NCBI GenBank assembly: GCA_002473165.1
Contig: DKSD01000011.1
Span: 1,700 to 65,699 of the forward strand
Direction of reading: 5' to 3'
Source: Succinatimonas sp. UBA7265
Lineage (GTDB): Bacteria > Pseudomonadota > Gammaproteobacteria > Enterobacterales > Succinivibrionaceae
DNA: 64,000 nt
Position numbers and translations under genes: made by a program. Shown here piece after piece: positions 39,449-52,059 of the stretch. Position 1 is the first letter of the stretch, and every line of letters begins with the position of its first letter. The notes beneath the pieces were generated by a model that made no database searches, was not told the DNA's origin, and was given only the letters and a program-made list of their open reading frames with translations.

Positions 39449-39482
39449 AAAACCGCCTGAAACAGCCAGGCGGTTTTTTTTT
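39449..39482 (+). terminator. terminator of the MsbA-like gene
   Basis: CCGCCTG and CAGGCGG pair around a seven-base loop and are followed by nine Ts. It also lies at the 3' end of the convergent transposase-like gene, where AAAACCGCC gives a shorter U-tract on the minus strand. Confidence 0.88.
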
Positions 39483-41298
39483 AGGAAAGGCGGCGGTAGA
39501 TGAGCTCCTCGCGCGTCAGCCGGGGCTGCGCCGCCTGATCAGGGGCGGCGTAGTCGCGCTCCTCGCTCAAAGCGGCCGCCGCGACCTCGGCGCCCGGCCA
39601 CTCCTGCTCTGTGCAGCTTAAATCCACGTTTAAAGCCTCTAGCAGCGCGCTCAGCGTGCGCGAAGGTTCGCTGACGGCGGCGCCGTAGCGTTTGGTGTAA
39701 TTGAGCTCTATGCCCGAGAGCATGCCTAAAACCACATCGTCTGAGTTGTAAGGCAGCCCTGCCACGGCGCTGCCGGCGCGGCTTAAAGCGCGCCTGAGCA
39801 TTAAGGAAATCGCGCAGGCTAAAAACTGCACAAAATCCTTGGCGTCCTCGTCCGACAGATCGTTGCTTAACACGGCGCCGCTGGAGAGCCGCTCCCGGCA
39901 GGTGCGAAAGCCCGCCCAGATCTCATTGCGGTCAAAATAGTCGCAAAAGGCTTTGACCGGATCGTCCCAGGCATCTGAGAGCAGCAGCCTGACGCTGCGG
40001 CGGTCGAGCGCGAGCTGCACGGCCTCCTCGACCACCTTAAGCGCGCCTGAGCCCTCGTCGTCGCGCATGTAGCGCTCGCGGATCGCCTGCAGATCCTCAG
40101 GCAGCGGATCGCCGCGCTCCAGCGCCTCGTACACCAGGCCGATCCCGCGCTTTAAGCGCTCGCGGGTCTGGTTATACACATTCTCATCAAAATAGATGTG
40201 CAGCCACAAAAGCGCGCTGCGCCGCCTGCCGCCGCCCAGGTGCCAGTTCCAGCGCACCCTCTTTGTGAACACCGCGCAGCCGATCACCGGATGGTAGGCG
40301 CTCAGGGCAAACAGATGCCGCCGCGAGAGCTGCATGATCCGATCGAAGATCCCGTGGTGGGTGCGCGGGTTTACCAGAAAATGCAGACCGCCGCGCAAAA
40401 AGCCTGAAATCGCCTGCGGTCCGGCGTAGCCGCGATCGCCTATGAGCATGAGCCTGCCGCCTAAATCGCGGCGCGTCAGCCGCGCCACCGCAGCCCTTAA
40501 GGCCTCGGGGCTTGTCAGGCGGCTTTTTCCCATCAGGCAGTAGCACAAAGGCAGGCAGCTGTCGCGCTCGACGGCCATCAGGCAGCTGCGATCGCCCTCG
40601 CCGTCCTCATCGGCAAACTCGGCGCGCGCCGACCAGGACATGCGGTTGTGGCGCTTAAAGCCCGGGCTTGAGCAGTAGACGAGCACTTCGCTGTTTTCGC
40701 CCAGGCACGCCCCCAGCCTTGAGAGGAACAGCGCCCGTTTTTGCGCCGTGATCCTGGAGAACAGCCGCCGCACCTCGCGCGCCGTGATCACCTGTGTCCA
40801 TGGCAGGTAAAAGTTCTTCGTAAATTCCACAAGCCTCGGGGAGAGGCGCTCGGTGCCCAGCACCAGGAAAAAGGCCAGCGAGAGGATCTTGCGCCAGTCG
40901 GAGTAGCGGCTGAACGTCAGCTCGAGCGCCTCCTCAAGCGGGCTGCGCTTTATGAGATCCCAAAGCGTTTTCGTGGCGCCAAAGGAAAGGTGCGGCCGCA
41001 AAGCGCCAAAAGGCGCGGCATCAGGTTCCGCAGGCGTGAAGCTCAGCGCGCCGTCCGCTCCCCTTGAGGTCTTGAACGCTCTGAGCTCCGGGTGCTTTTT
41101 CAGGTAGAAATCCTTCCACTCCACCTCCCCGTCCTTGCGCCCTGAGAGGATCTTGCCCACCGAGGTCGTCGAGCTGCGGTACGAACGGCCTTTTTGACTG
41201 TCCCAGGCGTTCTCATAGGTGCACAGGTAGTAAAACCTGCCGCTGCGCAGCGCCAAAAGCGGCTCAAGGCGCGGGATGGGAGGTGTTGTCTTATCCAT
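39481..41298 (-). CDS. IS1634-like transposase with altered catalytic triad
   Basis: This 605-residue protein resembles IS4/IS1634-family DDE transposases. The segment before the insertion is VLVYCSSPGFKRHN, where active relatives have YDxTS; the first catalytic Asp is Cys209. The second Asp is kept in LIGDRGYAG (Asp288) and a Glu in the expected helix is near 465 (YFDRNEIWAGFR). The family landmark ESGLPV is RDSCLPLCY. No frameshift is present, and no terminal inverted repeats or target duplications are evident around 39.45 or 41.4 kb. Either it is a decaying insertion sequence or a domesticated protein. Confidence 0.75.
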   Translation of the reverse strand: MDKTTPPIPRLEPLLALRSGRFYYLCTYENAWDSQKGRSYRSSTTSVGKILSGRKDGEVEWKDFYLKKHPELRAFKTSRGADGALSFTPAEPDAAPFGALRPHLSFGATKTLWDLIKRSPLEEALELTFSRYSDWRKILSLAFFLVLGTERLSPRLVEFTKNFYLPWTQVITAREVRRLFSRITAQKRALFLSRLGACLGENSEVLVYCSSPGFKRHNRMSWSARAEFADEDGEGDRSCLMAVERDSCLPLCYCLMGKSRLTSPEALRAAVARLTRRDLGGRLMLIGDRGYAGPQAISGFLRGGLHFLVNPRTHHGIFDRIMQLSRRHLFALSAYHPVIGCAVFTKRVRWNWHLGGGRRRSALLWLHIYFDENVYNQTRERLKRGIGLVYEALERGDPLPEDLQAIRERYMRDDEGSGALKVVEEAVQLALDRRSVRLLLSDAWDDPVKAFCDYFDRNEIWAGFRTCRERLSSGAVLSNDLSDEDAKDFVQFLACAISLMLRRALSRAGSAVAGLPYNSDDVVLGMLSGIELNYTKRYGAAVSEPSRTLSALLEALNVDLSCTEQEWPGAEVAAAALSEERDYAAPDQAAQPRLTREELIYRRLS

Positions 41299-41557
41299 GG
41301 TGCTTATCCCCTAGATATGTGCAATCGCACCGTGATCATGCGGCTTTTGGGCCCGCGTGGGGATAGATGCTCTTGTATCATTTTGTAAATTCATAAAATT
41401 ATTTTTTAAGGCACATCTATGCCACGGCGGCTGCGCATCTAGGCAGGCGTTATCTGCGCCGTTTTGCCGTCCGCAATCCCGGCCGCCCTACAATGCCTCC
41501 GTTACCTGGGCCGGGCGTCTGTCCCGGCTGGTTTTGCAATTAAAGAGGACTTACAAC

Positions 41558-41800
41558 ATGAAGACTTTTGCCGCTGCCGCCGCTTTTTCACTGCTGCTGG
41601 TATCAGGCGCCGCCTTTGCCACCATGGAGGCTGCATACACCACCGATCCCTCAGGCGAAGGCGTGCATCACCGCCGCCCTGCCTGCCCGGATTTCATCTT
41701 TATCGAGCACAAGGACGGCTCAATGGAAGAACACGTCTCCGCCCACAAGGTAATTGAGGGTCGCAGCGCCGTGGACTCAGGCGAGTGCGTGTTTTACTGA
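41558..41800 (+). CDS. small secreted protein with two cysteines
   Basis: No family is recognised for this 80-residue protein. A signal peptide ends near Ala21 (AAAFSLLLVSGAAFA). The mature part of about 59 residues has Cys43 and Cys77 that could form a disulfide, and it ends SGECVFY. ATG 41558 has AGAGGAC upstream. It lies 37 bp before yjjP on the same strand, so it may be co-transcribed with the exporter pair. Confidence 0.7.
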   Translation: MKTFAAAAAFSLLLVSGAAFATMEAAYTTDPSGEGVHHRRPACPDFIFIEHKDGSMEEHVSAHKVIEGRSAVDSGECVFY

Positions 41801-41837
41801 TCCGTGTGTCACGAAATGCTTGCCTGAAAGATCTGCC

Positions 41838-42641
41838 ATGTACAAAACCCCGGCGTATTTAAAAGGGCGCGCGCGCCTTAAACAGCGAGCCAGGCTGCTG
41901 TGCCTCATAGGCTGGAAACTGGCCGTCTCAGGCGCGGAAACGCGGCTTATCATGCAGACGCTCGAGAAACTCTGTGAAAAGCTGCATCTGGAGCCCCCTG
42001 AGATCATCGTGACGCGCTCGGTCATCTGGATTGAGATCTGCCAGGGCTGCGCGCGCGAGTGCGCCCAGCGCAAGATCCGCGCCTTCGGCATCAACATGAG
42101 CGAGGTTTCAGAGATCTCGCTTTTGTGCGCCCGCTTCCTGCGCGACGGTTTCGGCTCATTTGAGGAATTTGAGCAGGCGGCGGAAGCTGTCGGCTCGCCG
42201 CGCTACGATCCCAGGTTTTTATGCGTCATCGAGGCTTTCGCGGCGCTGTGCTTTGCCTTCTGCAACGGCGGCGATCTCAAGGTGTGCCTCGCCGCGCTCG
42301 CAGGCGGCTTCGTGCTCATGGCCGTGCGCTTTTGCATGAGCGCGCGCGGCTACTTCACGGCCTTCGTGTTCATCGTCGCCGCCTTTTCAGGCTGCAGCGC
42401 CGCCATGCTGGCCTCGCGCTATGTGACCGGCGCCGACGAGGGCGAGATGCGCCTGGCGATCATGGCCACGACGCTGCTGCTCGTGCCTGGGTACCCGTAC
42501 ATGAACGGATTTTTGGACGTGTTCAAAGGCTACCTCGAGACCGGAGTGTTCCGGCTCATGCACTCGGTCGTGCTGACCATGGCCGCCGCCATGGGACTGC
42601 TCGGGGCGCTGTGGTTTACGGGGATCATCGAAAATGTCTGA
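41838..42641 (+). CDS. yjjP: YjjP-like threonine/serine exporter family subunit
   Basis: This 267-residue protein is the larger half of a split ThrE-type exporter. The N-terminal soluble part (about 15-125, with SGAETRLIMQTLEKL) has the DUF1212 signature and five membrane helices follow (about 130-262). In E. coli YjjP works with YjjB and has been reported as a succinate exporter; the family also includes Thr/Ser exporters. ATG 41838 starts MYKTPAYL; the frame is open further upstream into the previous gene. It overlaps yjjB by eight bases. Confidence 0.85.
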   Translation: MYKTPAYLKGRARLKQRARLLCLIGWKLAVSGAETRLIMQTLEKLCEKLHLEPPEIIVTRSVIWIEICQGCARECAQRKIRAFGINMSEVSEISLLCARFLRDGFGSFEEFEQAAEAVGSPRYDPRFLCVIEAFAALCFAFCNGGDLKVCLAALAGGFVLMAVRFCMSARGYFTAFVFIVAAFSGCSAAMLASRYVTGADEGEMRLAIMATTLLLVPGYPYMNGFLDVFKGYLETGVFRLMHSVVLTMAAAMGLLGALWFTGIIENV

Positions 42642-43116
42642 CGCGCTCGCGCTGCGCATCCTCATGGAAGGCGGCGCCGCCGCTTTCATCGCCGTGGCCT
42701 TTGCCATGCTCTTTGCCGTGCCCGCGCGCTTCCTGCCTTACGTGGCTCTGGGCGGCGCGCTGACGCGCATGCTGCGCACGGCGCTGTTTTCAGGGGCCGG
42801 GACCGAGGTGGCCGTCGCGACCTTTCTCTCCTGCGCCGTGACCTCGCTGCTGTTTATCTGGGTGGCGCCCAGGCTCTGCGTGCCGCGCCCGGTGTTCACC
42901 GTGGCCTCCGTCATCCCGCTCATCCCGGGCATGGACGCCTACACCTGCCTCGTGGCGCTGTACGGCGTCATCGATGATCCGCAGCGGCTTATAGATCAAA
43001 ACGCCTACCTCATCGTCCACCACGGCATGCGCTGCTTTGCCATCCTGCTCTCCATCTGCCTGGGGATCGCCATCCCGCCGCTGTTCTTCTACCGCCTTAG
43101 ATCAAACGGGGTGTGA
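42634..43116 (+). CDS. yjjB: YjjB-like threonine/serine exporter family subunit
   Basis: This 160-residue membrane protein is the small half of the YjjPB exporter (DUF3815/ThrE_2), with five membrane helices and the conserved VIPLIPGMDAYT motif. Length matches E. coli YjjB (157). It overlaps yjjP, so the two subunits are made together. Substrate (succinate, threonine or serine) cannot be read from the sequence. Confidence 0.87.
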   Translation: MSDALALRILMEGGAAAFIAVAFAMLFAVPARFLPYVALGGALTRMLRTALFSGAGTEVAVATFLSCAVTSLLFIWVAPRLCVPRPVFTVASVIPLIPGMDAYTCLVALYGVIDDPQRLIDQNAYLIVHHGMRCFAILLSICLGIAIPPLFFYRLRSNGV

Positions 43117-43153
43117 GGGCGCCAGGGCGCTGTAAGGGTCAAAACGCCGGCAA

Positions 43154-43209
43154 AAACCGTGAACCAGCCCGCAAAAACGTGCGCAAACGCAAAATTTCAC
43201 GGTTTTTTT
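43154..43209 (+). terminator. terminator after yjjPB, large loop
   Basis: AACCGTGAA pairs with TTCACGGTT across a loop of about 34 bases, followed by TTTTTTT in the second arm region. The large loop lowers confidence, but the U-tract is clear. Confidence 0.55.
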
Positions 43210-43276
43210 AGCATATTCAGGGAGGTTACAAGAAAATTCCTGTATATACTGGAAAAAAGCGCGCATGGAGGCTCAC

Positions 43277-43774
43277 ATGGGAAATTACGTTTTCCGCAAA
43301 GCCGAGGCCGGCGAGGCCCAAAAGCTGCAGGATCTGGCTTATAACGCCCTGCCCTCGGAATTCTCCGGAGTGCTCACCACCGGCGAGATCGACTACATGG
43401 CAGACCGCCTGTTCTCCCAGGAAGTGCTGCAAAACAACCTCTCAGAGGGAGAGCGCATCCTCATCGCCTCAAAAGACGGCACGGACTGCGCTTTTGGCTC
43501 CTATTTAAAACAGGGTCCCGATCTCTATCTCATCAACAAGCTCTATGTCATCGAAGGCTACCAGGATCAGGGCGCGGGCAGCGCGCTCTTCGACGAGATC
43601 GTCTCCGCCATTAAAAAAGAGCACCCGCAAAGATGCACGGCCGAGCTTTTGGTGAGCCACTCAAACCCGCAGCTGGGCTTCTACCTAAAAAAAGGCATGA
43701 AGCCGGTGCGCGAGGCGCTTTTTGATCTCGACGATCTCGAACTGGTGCAGCAGGTGCTCTCATTGGAGATTTAA
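43277..43774 (+). CDS. GNAT-family N-acetyltransferase
   Basis: A 165-residue GNAT protein with the acetyl-CoA motif LYVIEGYQDQGAGSALFDEI (QDQGAG loop) and the late motif NPQLGFYLKKGMKPV. The start is ATG 43277 because GGAG lies six bases upstream; an in-frame ATG at 43265 has its ribosome site only in poor position. The substrate is unknown. It stands alone between yjjPB and glnA. Confidence 0.83.
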   Translation: MGNYVFRKAEAGEAQKLQDLAYNALPSEFSGVLTTGEIDYMADRLFSQEVLQNNLSEGERILIASKDGTDCAFGSYLKQGPDLYLINKLYVIEGYQDQGAGSALFDEIVSAIKKEHPQRCTAELLVSHSNPQLGFYLKKGMKPVREALFDLDDLELVQQVLSLEI

Positions 43775-44031
43775 GAGCGGCCGCTGCGCCTTTGTGATGC
43801 CGCGGCTGCACCGCTGCGGAATACTCGCGATTTTGATCGTTTTTAAGCGCTCTTTTACAGTGCATGCTCAGCTTTTGGGCATTTTGTAAAATTATCTCAA
43901 TAACTCCATGATCGGGCGCGTTAAATAGTCGAGATAGCGCCGCTCTCCCCTGCCGCGGTCTTCTGCCTCATCCCTTGCCCGAGCGCCGTTTTTTGGCTTT
44001 AAAATTTTTATAAACAGTCAATTAACTTTAA

Positions 44032-44048
44032 TGCACATTTTAAGTGCA
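44032..44048. promoter_or_regulatory. NtrC-like site upstream of glnA
   Basis: TGCAC, seven bases, GTGCA matches the NtrC dyad TGCACC-N5-GGTGCA at ten of twelve positions. It is centred about 90 bp upstream of the predicted start of transcription of glnA. No ntrBC genes lie in the window. Confidence 0.45.
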
Positions 44049-44094
44049 GTCATGCCCGTGCGCGGTGACGGGACGCACCTCCGCGGCCCGTCCT

Positions 44095-44123
44095 TTGACA
44101 TCCGCCTTCAGGCAAAGCAAAAT
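44095..44123 (+). promoter_or_regulatory. sigma-70 promoter of glnA
   Basis: A perfect TTGACA is followed after 17 bases by CAAAAT (four of six). Transcription would start near 44131, giving a leader of about 40 nt. Confidence 0.65.
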
Positions 44124-44170
44124 TCAGCCATAAAGAATTTTTGAATTCACTTGTAAATGGAGCGTTCCAG

Positions 44171-45580
44171 ATGGAATTTAGCGATGTTAGCAAACTGATT
44201 AAAGACAACGACGTTAAGTTTGCGGACCTCAGGTTCACTGACACCCGCGGCAAAGAGCAGCACATTTCCCTGCCGATCTCCGCCGTCACCGAGAAGTTCT
44301 TCTCGCAGGGCAAGATGTTCGACGGTTCCTCGATCGCCGGCTGGCGCGGCATCGACAAGTCCGACATGATCCTGATGCCGGACATCTCCACCGTGGTGCT
44401 CGATCCTTTCTACGCTGATCCGACCATCCTCATCCGCTGCGACATTTTAGAGCCGCAGACCATGACCGGCTATTCAAGGGATCCGCGCTCCATCGCCAAG
44501 CGCGCCGAGGAATACTTAAAGTCCACCGGCGTGGGCGACGCTTCCTACTTCGGCCCGGAGCCTGAGTTCTTCCTGTTCGACTCCGTGCGCTTTAAGACCG
44601 AGATGAAAGGTTCCATGGTCGAGATCGACGATGTCGAGGCCGCCTGGAACAGCGACGCCGATTACGAAGGCGGCAACAAGGGCTACCGCCCGGCCGTCAA
44701 AGGCGGCTACTTCCCGGTTCCGCCGGTCGACTCCTCACAGAACATCCGCTCTGCCATGTGCAAAGTGATGGCCAAGATGGGCATGGAGCTTGAGGCTCAC
44801 CACCACGAAGTCGCCACCGCCGGCCAGAACGAAATCGCCACCGCTTTCAGATCGCTGACCAGAAAGGCCGATGAAGTCTTGATGTACAAGTACATCGTGC
44901 AGAACGTCGCCTTCCAGTACGGCAAGACCGCCACGTTTATGCCTAAGCCCATTTACGGCGACAACGGCAACGGCATGCACTGCCATCAGTCCATCGGCAA
45001 GAACGGCACGAACATCTTCGCCGGCTCCCTCTACGGCGGCCTGTCCCAGGAAGCGCTGTGGTACATCGGCGGCATCATCAAGCATGCCAAGGCCTTAAAC
45101 GCCTTCACGAACCCTTCGACGAACTCTTACAAGCGCCTGGTGCCGCACTTTGAAGCCCCGCTCATGCTGGCCTACTCCGCCAACAACCGCTCGGCTTCGA
45201 TCCGCATCCCGTACTCGATCAACCCCAAGGGCGCCCACATCGAAGTCCGCTTCCCTGACTGCATGGCCAACCCTTACCTCGCGTTCTCCGCCATGCTCAT
45301 GGCCGGTCTCGACGGTATCCTGAACCACATCGAGCCGGGCGATCCTATGGACAAGAACCTCTACGATCTGCCTCCTGAGGAAGCCCAGAAGATCCCGCAG
45401 GTGTGCACTTCCCTTGAGGAAGCCTTAAAGAGCCTGCAGGCTGACAAGGACTTCCTGCTCCAGGGCGGCGTGTTCTCCGAGGACTTCATCGGCTCCTACA
45501 TCGATCTCAAGACCGAGGAAGACACCAAGGTGCGTTCAACTCCTGCTCCGGCCGAGTTCGAGCTGTACTACAGCCTCTGA
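44171..45580 (+). CDS. glnA: glutamine synthetase, type I
   Basis: GlnA (469 residues, as in E. coli) makes glutamine from glutamate, ammonia and ATP. The GS signature FDGSSIAGW, the metal-binding NGMHCHQS and the ATP-binding KPIYGDNGNGMH regions are present. The adenylylation site Tyr397 (counting without Met) lies in KNLYDLPPEEAQKIPQV, so regulation by GlnE is expected. ATG 44171 follows GGAG and gives the family start MEFSDVSKLIKDNDVKF. It heads the glnA-gltB-gltD-gdhA cluster but is separated from gltB by terminators. Confidence 0.97.
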   Translation: MEFSDVSKLIKDNDVKFADLRFTDTRGKEQHISLPISAVTEKFFSQGKMFDGSSIAGWRGIDKSDMILMPDISTVVLDPFYADPTILIRCDILEPQTMTGYSRDPRSIAKRAEEYLKSTGVGDASYFGPEPEFFLFDSVRFKTEMKGSMVEIDDVEAAWNSDADYEGGNKGYRPAVKGGYFPVPPVDSSQNIRSAMCKVMAKMGMELEAHHHEVATAGQNEIATAFRSLTRKADEVLMYKYIVQNVAFQYGKTATFMPKPIYGDNGNGMHCHQSIGKNGTNIFAGSLYGGLSQEALWYIGGIIKHAKALNAFTNPSTNSYKRLVPHFEAPLMLAYSANNRSASIRIPYSINPKGAHIEVRFPDCMANPYLAFSAMLMAGLDGILNHIEPGDPMDKNLYDLPPEEAQKIPQVCTSLEEALKSLQADKDFLLQGGVFSEDFIGSYIDLKTEEDTKVRSTPAPAEFELYYSL

Positions 45581-45594
45581 TCTAAAATACGTCA

Positions 45595-45617
45595 AAGCCC
45601 GGCGCGTCCGGGCTTTT
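45595..45617 (+). terminator. terminator of glnA
   Basis: AAAGCCCG and CGGGCTTTT form a stem with a seven-base loop and end in TTTT. Confidence 0.8.
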
Positions 45618-45630
45618 GCAAGCGTAACTC

Positions 45631-45680
45631 AGGCCCCGCTTTTGGGGCCTTGTTTTTCCCCTGCAGGTCGCGCCCTGCAG
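45631..45680 (+). promoter_or_regulatory. second terminator hairpin and a third hairpin in the gltB leader
   Basis: AGGCCCC/GGGGCCT (45631-45650) is followed by TGTTTTT, a second complete terminator 14 bp after the first. CTGCAGG/CCCTGCAG (45661-45680) lies next, just before the gltB ribosome site AGGTGA. With only 39 bp left before gltB there is no room for a normal promoter after these hairpins. Transcripts therefore must pass the terminator, which suggests attenuation or processing. Confidence 0.6.
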
Positions 45681-45696
45681 CAAGACAGGTGACCAA

Positions 45697-50286
<4,590 letters not shown>

Positions 50287-50287
50287 C

Positions 50288-51751
50288 ATGGGTTTTGAAA
50301 GAGGCTTTCTCGATTACGAGCGCATCGAGCCTGCCAAGGCTCCGGTCTCCGAGCGCATCAAAAACTTCAAAGAGTACTACGCGACGCTCTCGGATGCCGA
50401 CGCCAAAATCCAGGCCGGGCGCTGCATGGACTGCGGCACGCCGTTTTGCATGCACAAATGCCCGCTGCACAACATCATCCCGGACTTCAACGATTTCGCC
50501 TGCCAGGGCGAATTCTCCAAGGCCCTGAACGTGCTGCAGAGCACCAGCCCCTTCCCCGAGCTCACCGGCAGGCTCTGCCCGGCGCTGTGCGAGGAGGGCT
50601 GCACGCTGGGGATCCACCGCGATCCGGTGGGCATAAAGAGCATAGAGCGCAAGATCGCCGAATACGCCTTTGAGCACGGGCTGATGCACGCCGAGCCCTC
50701 GGTGCACCGCACGTTTAAGAAAGTCGCGATCGTGGGCTCAGGCCCGGCGGCCCTCGCCTGCGCCCAGGCGCTGGGGCGCCGCGGCCACCAGGTCACGGTG
50801 TTTGAGAAAAACGATCGCATCGGCGGCCTGTTGCGCTACGGCATCCCTGACTTCAAGCTGCCCAAGGAGATCTTAGACCGCCGCCTGGCGCTCATGGAGG
50901 CCGAGGGGATCATCTTCCGCCCCGGCGTGCTCGTGGGCAAAAAAGGCGATCGCGACACCGGGGTGTTCTGCAATGCCTCGGAGGTGATCTCCCCTGAGGA
51001 GCTCAAGGCCAAATTCGACGCCGTGGTGCTCTGCCCGGGCTCCGAGGTCCCGCGTGATCTTAAGATCAAAGGCCGCGAGCTTAAAGGCGTGTATTTCGCG
51101 CTCGAGTTCCTCATCGGCCAGAACCTTGAGATGCAGGGCGAGGGCGAGAACCCCGTGGATGTGCGCGGCAAGAAGGTCGTGGTCATCGGCGGCGGCGAGA
51201 CGGCTTCCGACTGCATCGGCACGGCGATCCGCAAAGGCGCCTCCGAGGTCACCCAGCTTGACTACCACGACGAGCTGCCGGCCACGGTGGACATCATGGA
51301 AGCCTGGCCTGACTGGAAGCGCATCAAACGCACCTCCCCTTCGCAGGAGGAGGGCTGCACCCGCCTGTTCTCGACGAACACCACGTCGTTTGAAGGCAAA
51401 GACGGCGCTCTTAGCGCAATCACCACGCAGAAGGTCAAATGGGGCGAGGGGCATCACTTTGAGGGCATCAAGGGCACCGAAGGGCGCATGGATGCCGACG
51501 TGGCGCTCATCGCCATGGGCTACGCCCATCCCTCCGCGCACCTTGCAGAGGAGTTCGGGCTTAAGACGACGGCGCGCGGCAGCCTTGAGGCGGCATACGA
51601 AGGCCCTGAGGCTTTTTGCACCTCCGATCCCAAGGTGTTCGCCGCAGGCGACGGCCGCCGCGGCCAGTCGCTCGTCGTGTGGGCGCTGGCTGAAGGCAGG
51701 CTGTGCGCCGAGGCGGTCGACCGCTTCCTCTGCACCGTGCCCCACCGCTAA
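50288..51751 (+). CDS. gltD: glutamate synthase (NADPH) small subunit
   Basis: GltD (487 residues) carries FAD and takes electrons from NADPH for GltB. The N-terminal iron-sulfur Cys motifs are CMDCGTPFCMHKCPLHN. FAD binding is VAIVGSGPAALACAQAL and the NADPH-binding site is VVVIGGGETASDCIGTA. The ATG lies one base after the gltB stop and uses GGAGGA within the gltB end. Confidence 0.97.
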   Translation: MGFERGFLDYERIEPAKAPVSERIKNFKEYYATLSDADAKIQAGRCMDCGTPFCMHKCPLHNIIPDFNDFACQGEFSKALNVLQSTSPFPELTGRLCPALCEEGCTLGIHRDPVGIKSIERKIAEYAFEHGLMHAEPSVHRTFKKVAIVGSGPAALACAQALGRRGHQVTVFEKNDRIGGLLRYGIPDFKLPKEILDRRLALMEAEGIIFRPGVLVGKKGDRDTGVFCNASEVISPEELKAKFDAVVLCPGSEVPRDLKIKGRELKGVYFALEFLIGQNLEMQGEGENPVDVRGKKVVVIGGGETASDCIGTAIRKGASEVTQLDYHDELPATVDIMEAWPDWKRIKRTSPSQEEGCTRLFSTNTTSFEGKDGALSAITTQKVKWGEGHHFEGIKGTEGRMDADVALIAMGYAHPSAHLAEEFGLKTTARGSLEAAYEGPEAFCTSDPKVFAAGDGRRGQSLVVWALAEGRLCAEAVDRFLCTVPHR

Positions 51752-51770
51752 ACGCGCTTAAAGCAGATTC

Positions 51771-51803
51771 AAGGCGCTCCCGTAAAAACGGGGGCGCTTT
51801 TTT
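51771..51803 (+). terminator. terminator of gltBD
   Basis: AAGGCGCTCCCGT and ACGGGGGCGC pair with one bulged/mismatched base and are followed by TTTTTT. Confidence 0.85.
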
Positions 51804-51883
51804 GCGCCCGTCTCAGGCTGTGATCAGGGCGGCGTTTTCCTCATTTTGGGGCAGGGCGCACAAAGAACGGGCGGGCTGAATTT

Positions 51884-52023
51884 ACTGAACTGTCAGTTTT
51901 AGTTTATTGTTATATGGATTATTTGCGGTAAGTTTGCGCAAGCGGTGCGATTTTGGTGCAGAAAAACGGCCTTTATTGCACCACGGCGAACGGATAAGGT
52001 AAATTTACTTCAGTTTAACTGAA
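51884..52023. promoter_or_regulatory. gdhA upstream region with three inverted repeats
   Basis: The 308 bp gap between gltD and gdhA holds, besides the gltD terminator, ACTGA-ACTG-TCAGT at 51884-51897, TGGTGCA/TGCACCA separated by 16 bases at 51954-51983, and TTCAGTT-T-AACTGAA at 52009-52023. The first and third share the half-site TCAGTT and bracket the probable promoter zone. The second uses NtrC-type half-sites in everted order. A specific regulator is not identified; a weak promoter (TTGCAC with GTAAAT) overlaps the second repeat. Confidence 0.5.
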
Positions 52024-52059
52024 CCCCAAAACCTTAATCCGTGGGAGGATTAACACCTT

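Larger units (their letters stand above)
43775..44170. other. gene-free region upstream of glnA
   Basis: No gene is seen. It contains the inverted pair TTTTACA/TGTAAAA at about 43853-43891, a possible weak terminator for the GNAT gene, an AT-rich block at 43990-44030, an NtrC-like site at 44032-44048, and the glnA promoter at 44095-44123. No sigma-54 promoter (TGGCAC-N5-TTGC) was found. Confidence 0.5.

Noticed and set aside
39440..41400. Terminal inverted repeats of the IS1634-like gene
   Set aside because: A short TATCCCC/GGGGATA pair exists near 41307-41367, but both arms are on the same side of the gene, so it does not delimit an element.
43611..43865. Minus-strand frame opposite the GNAT gene
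   Set aside because: Low-complexity Ala/Pro/Arg protein, opposite a well-supported gene.
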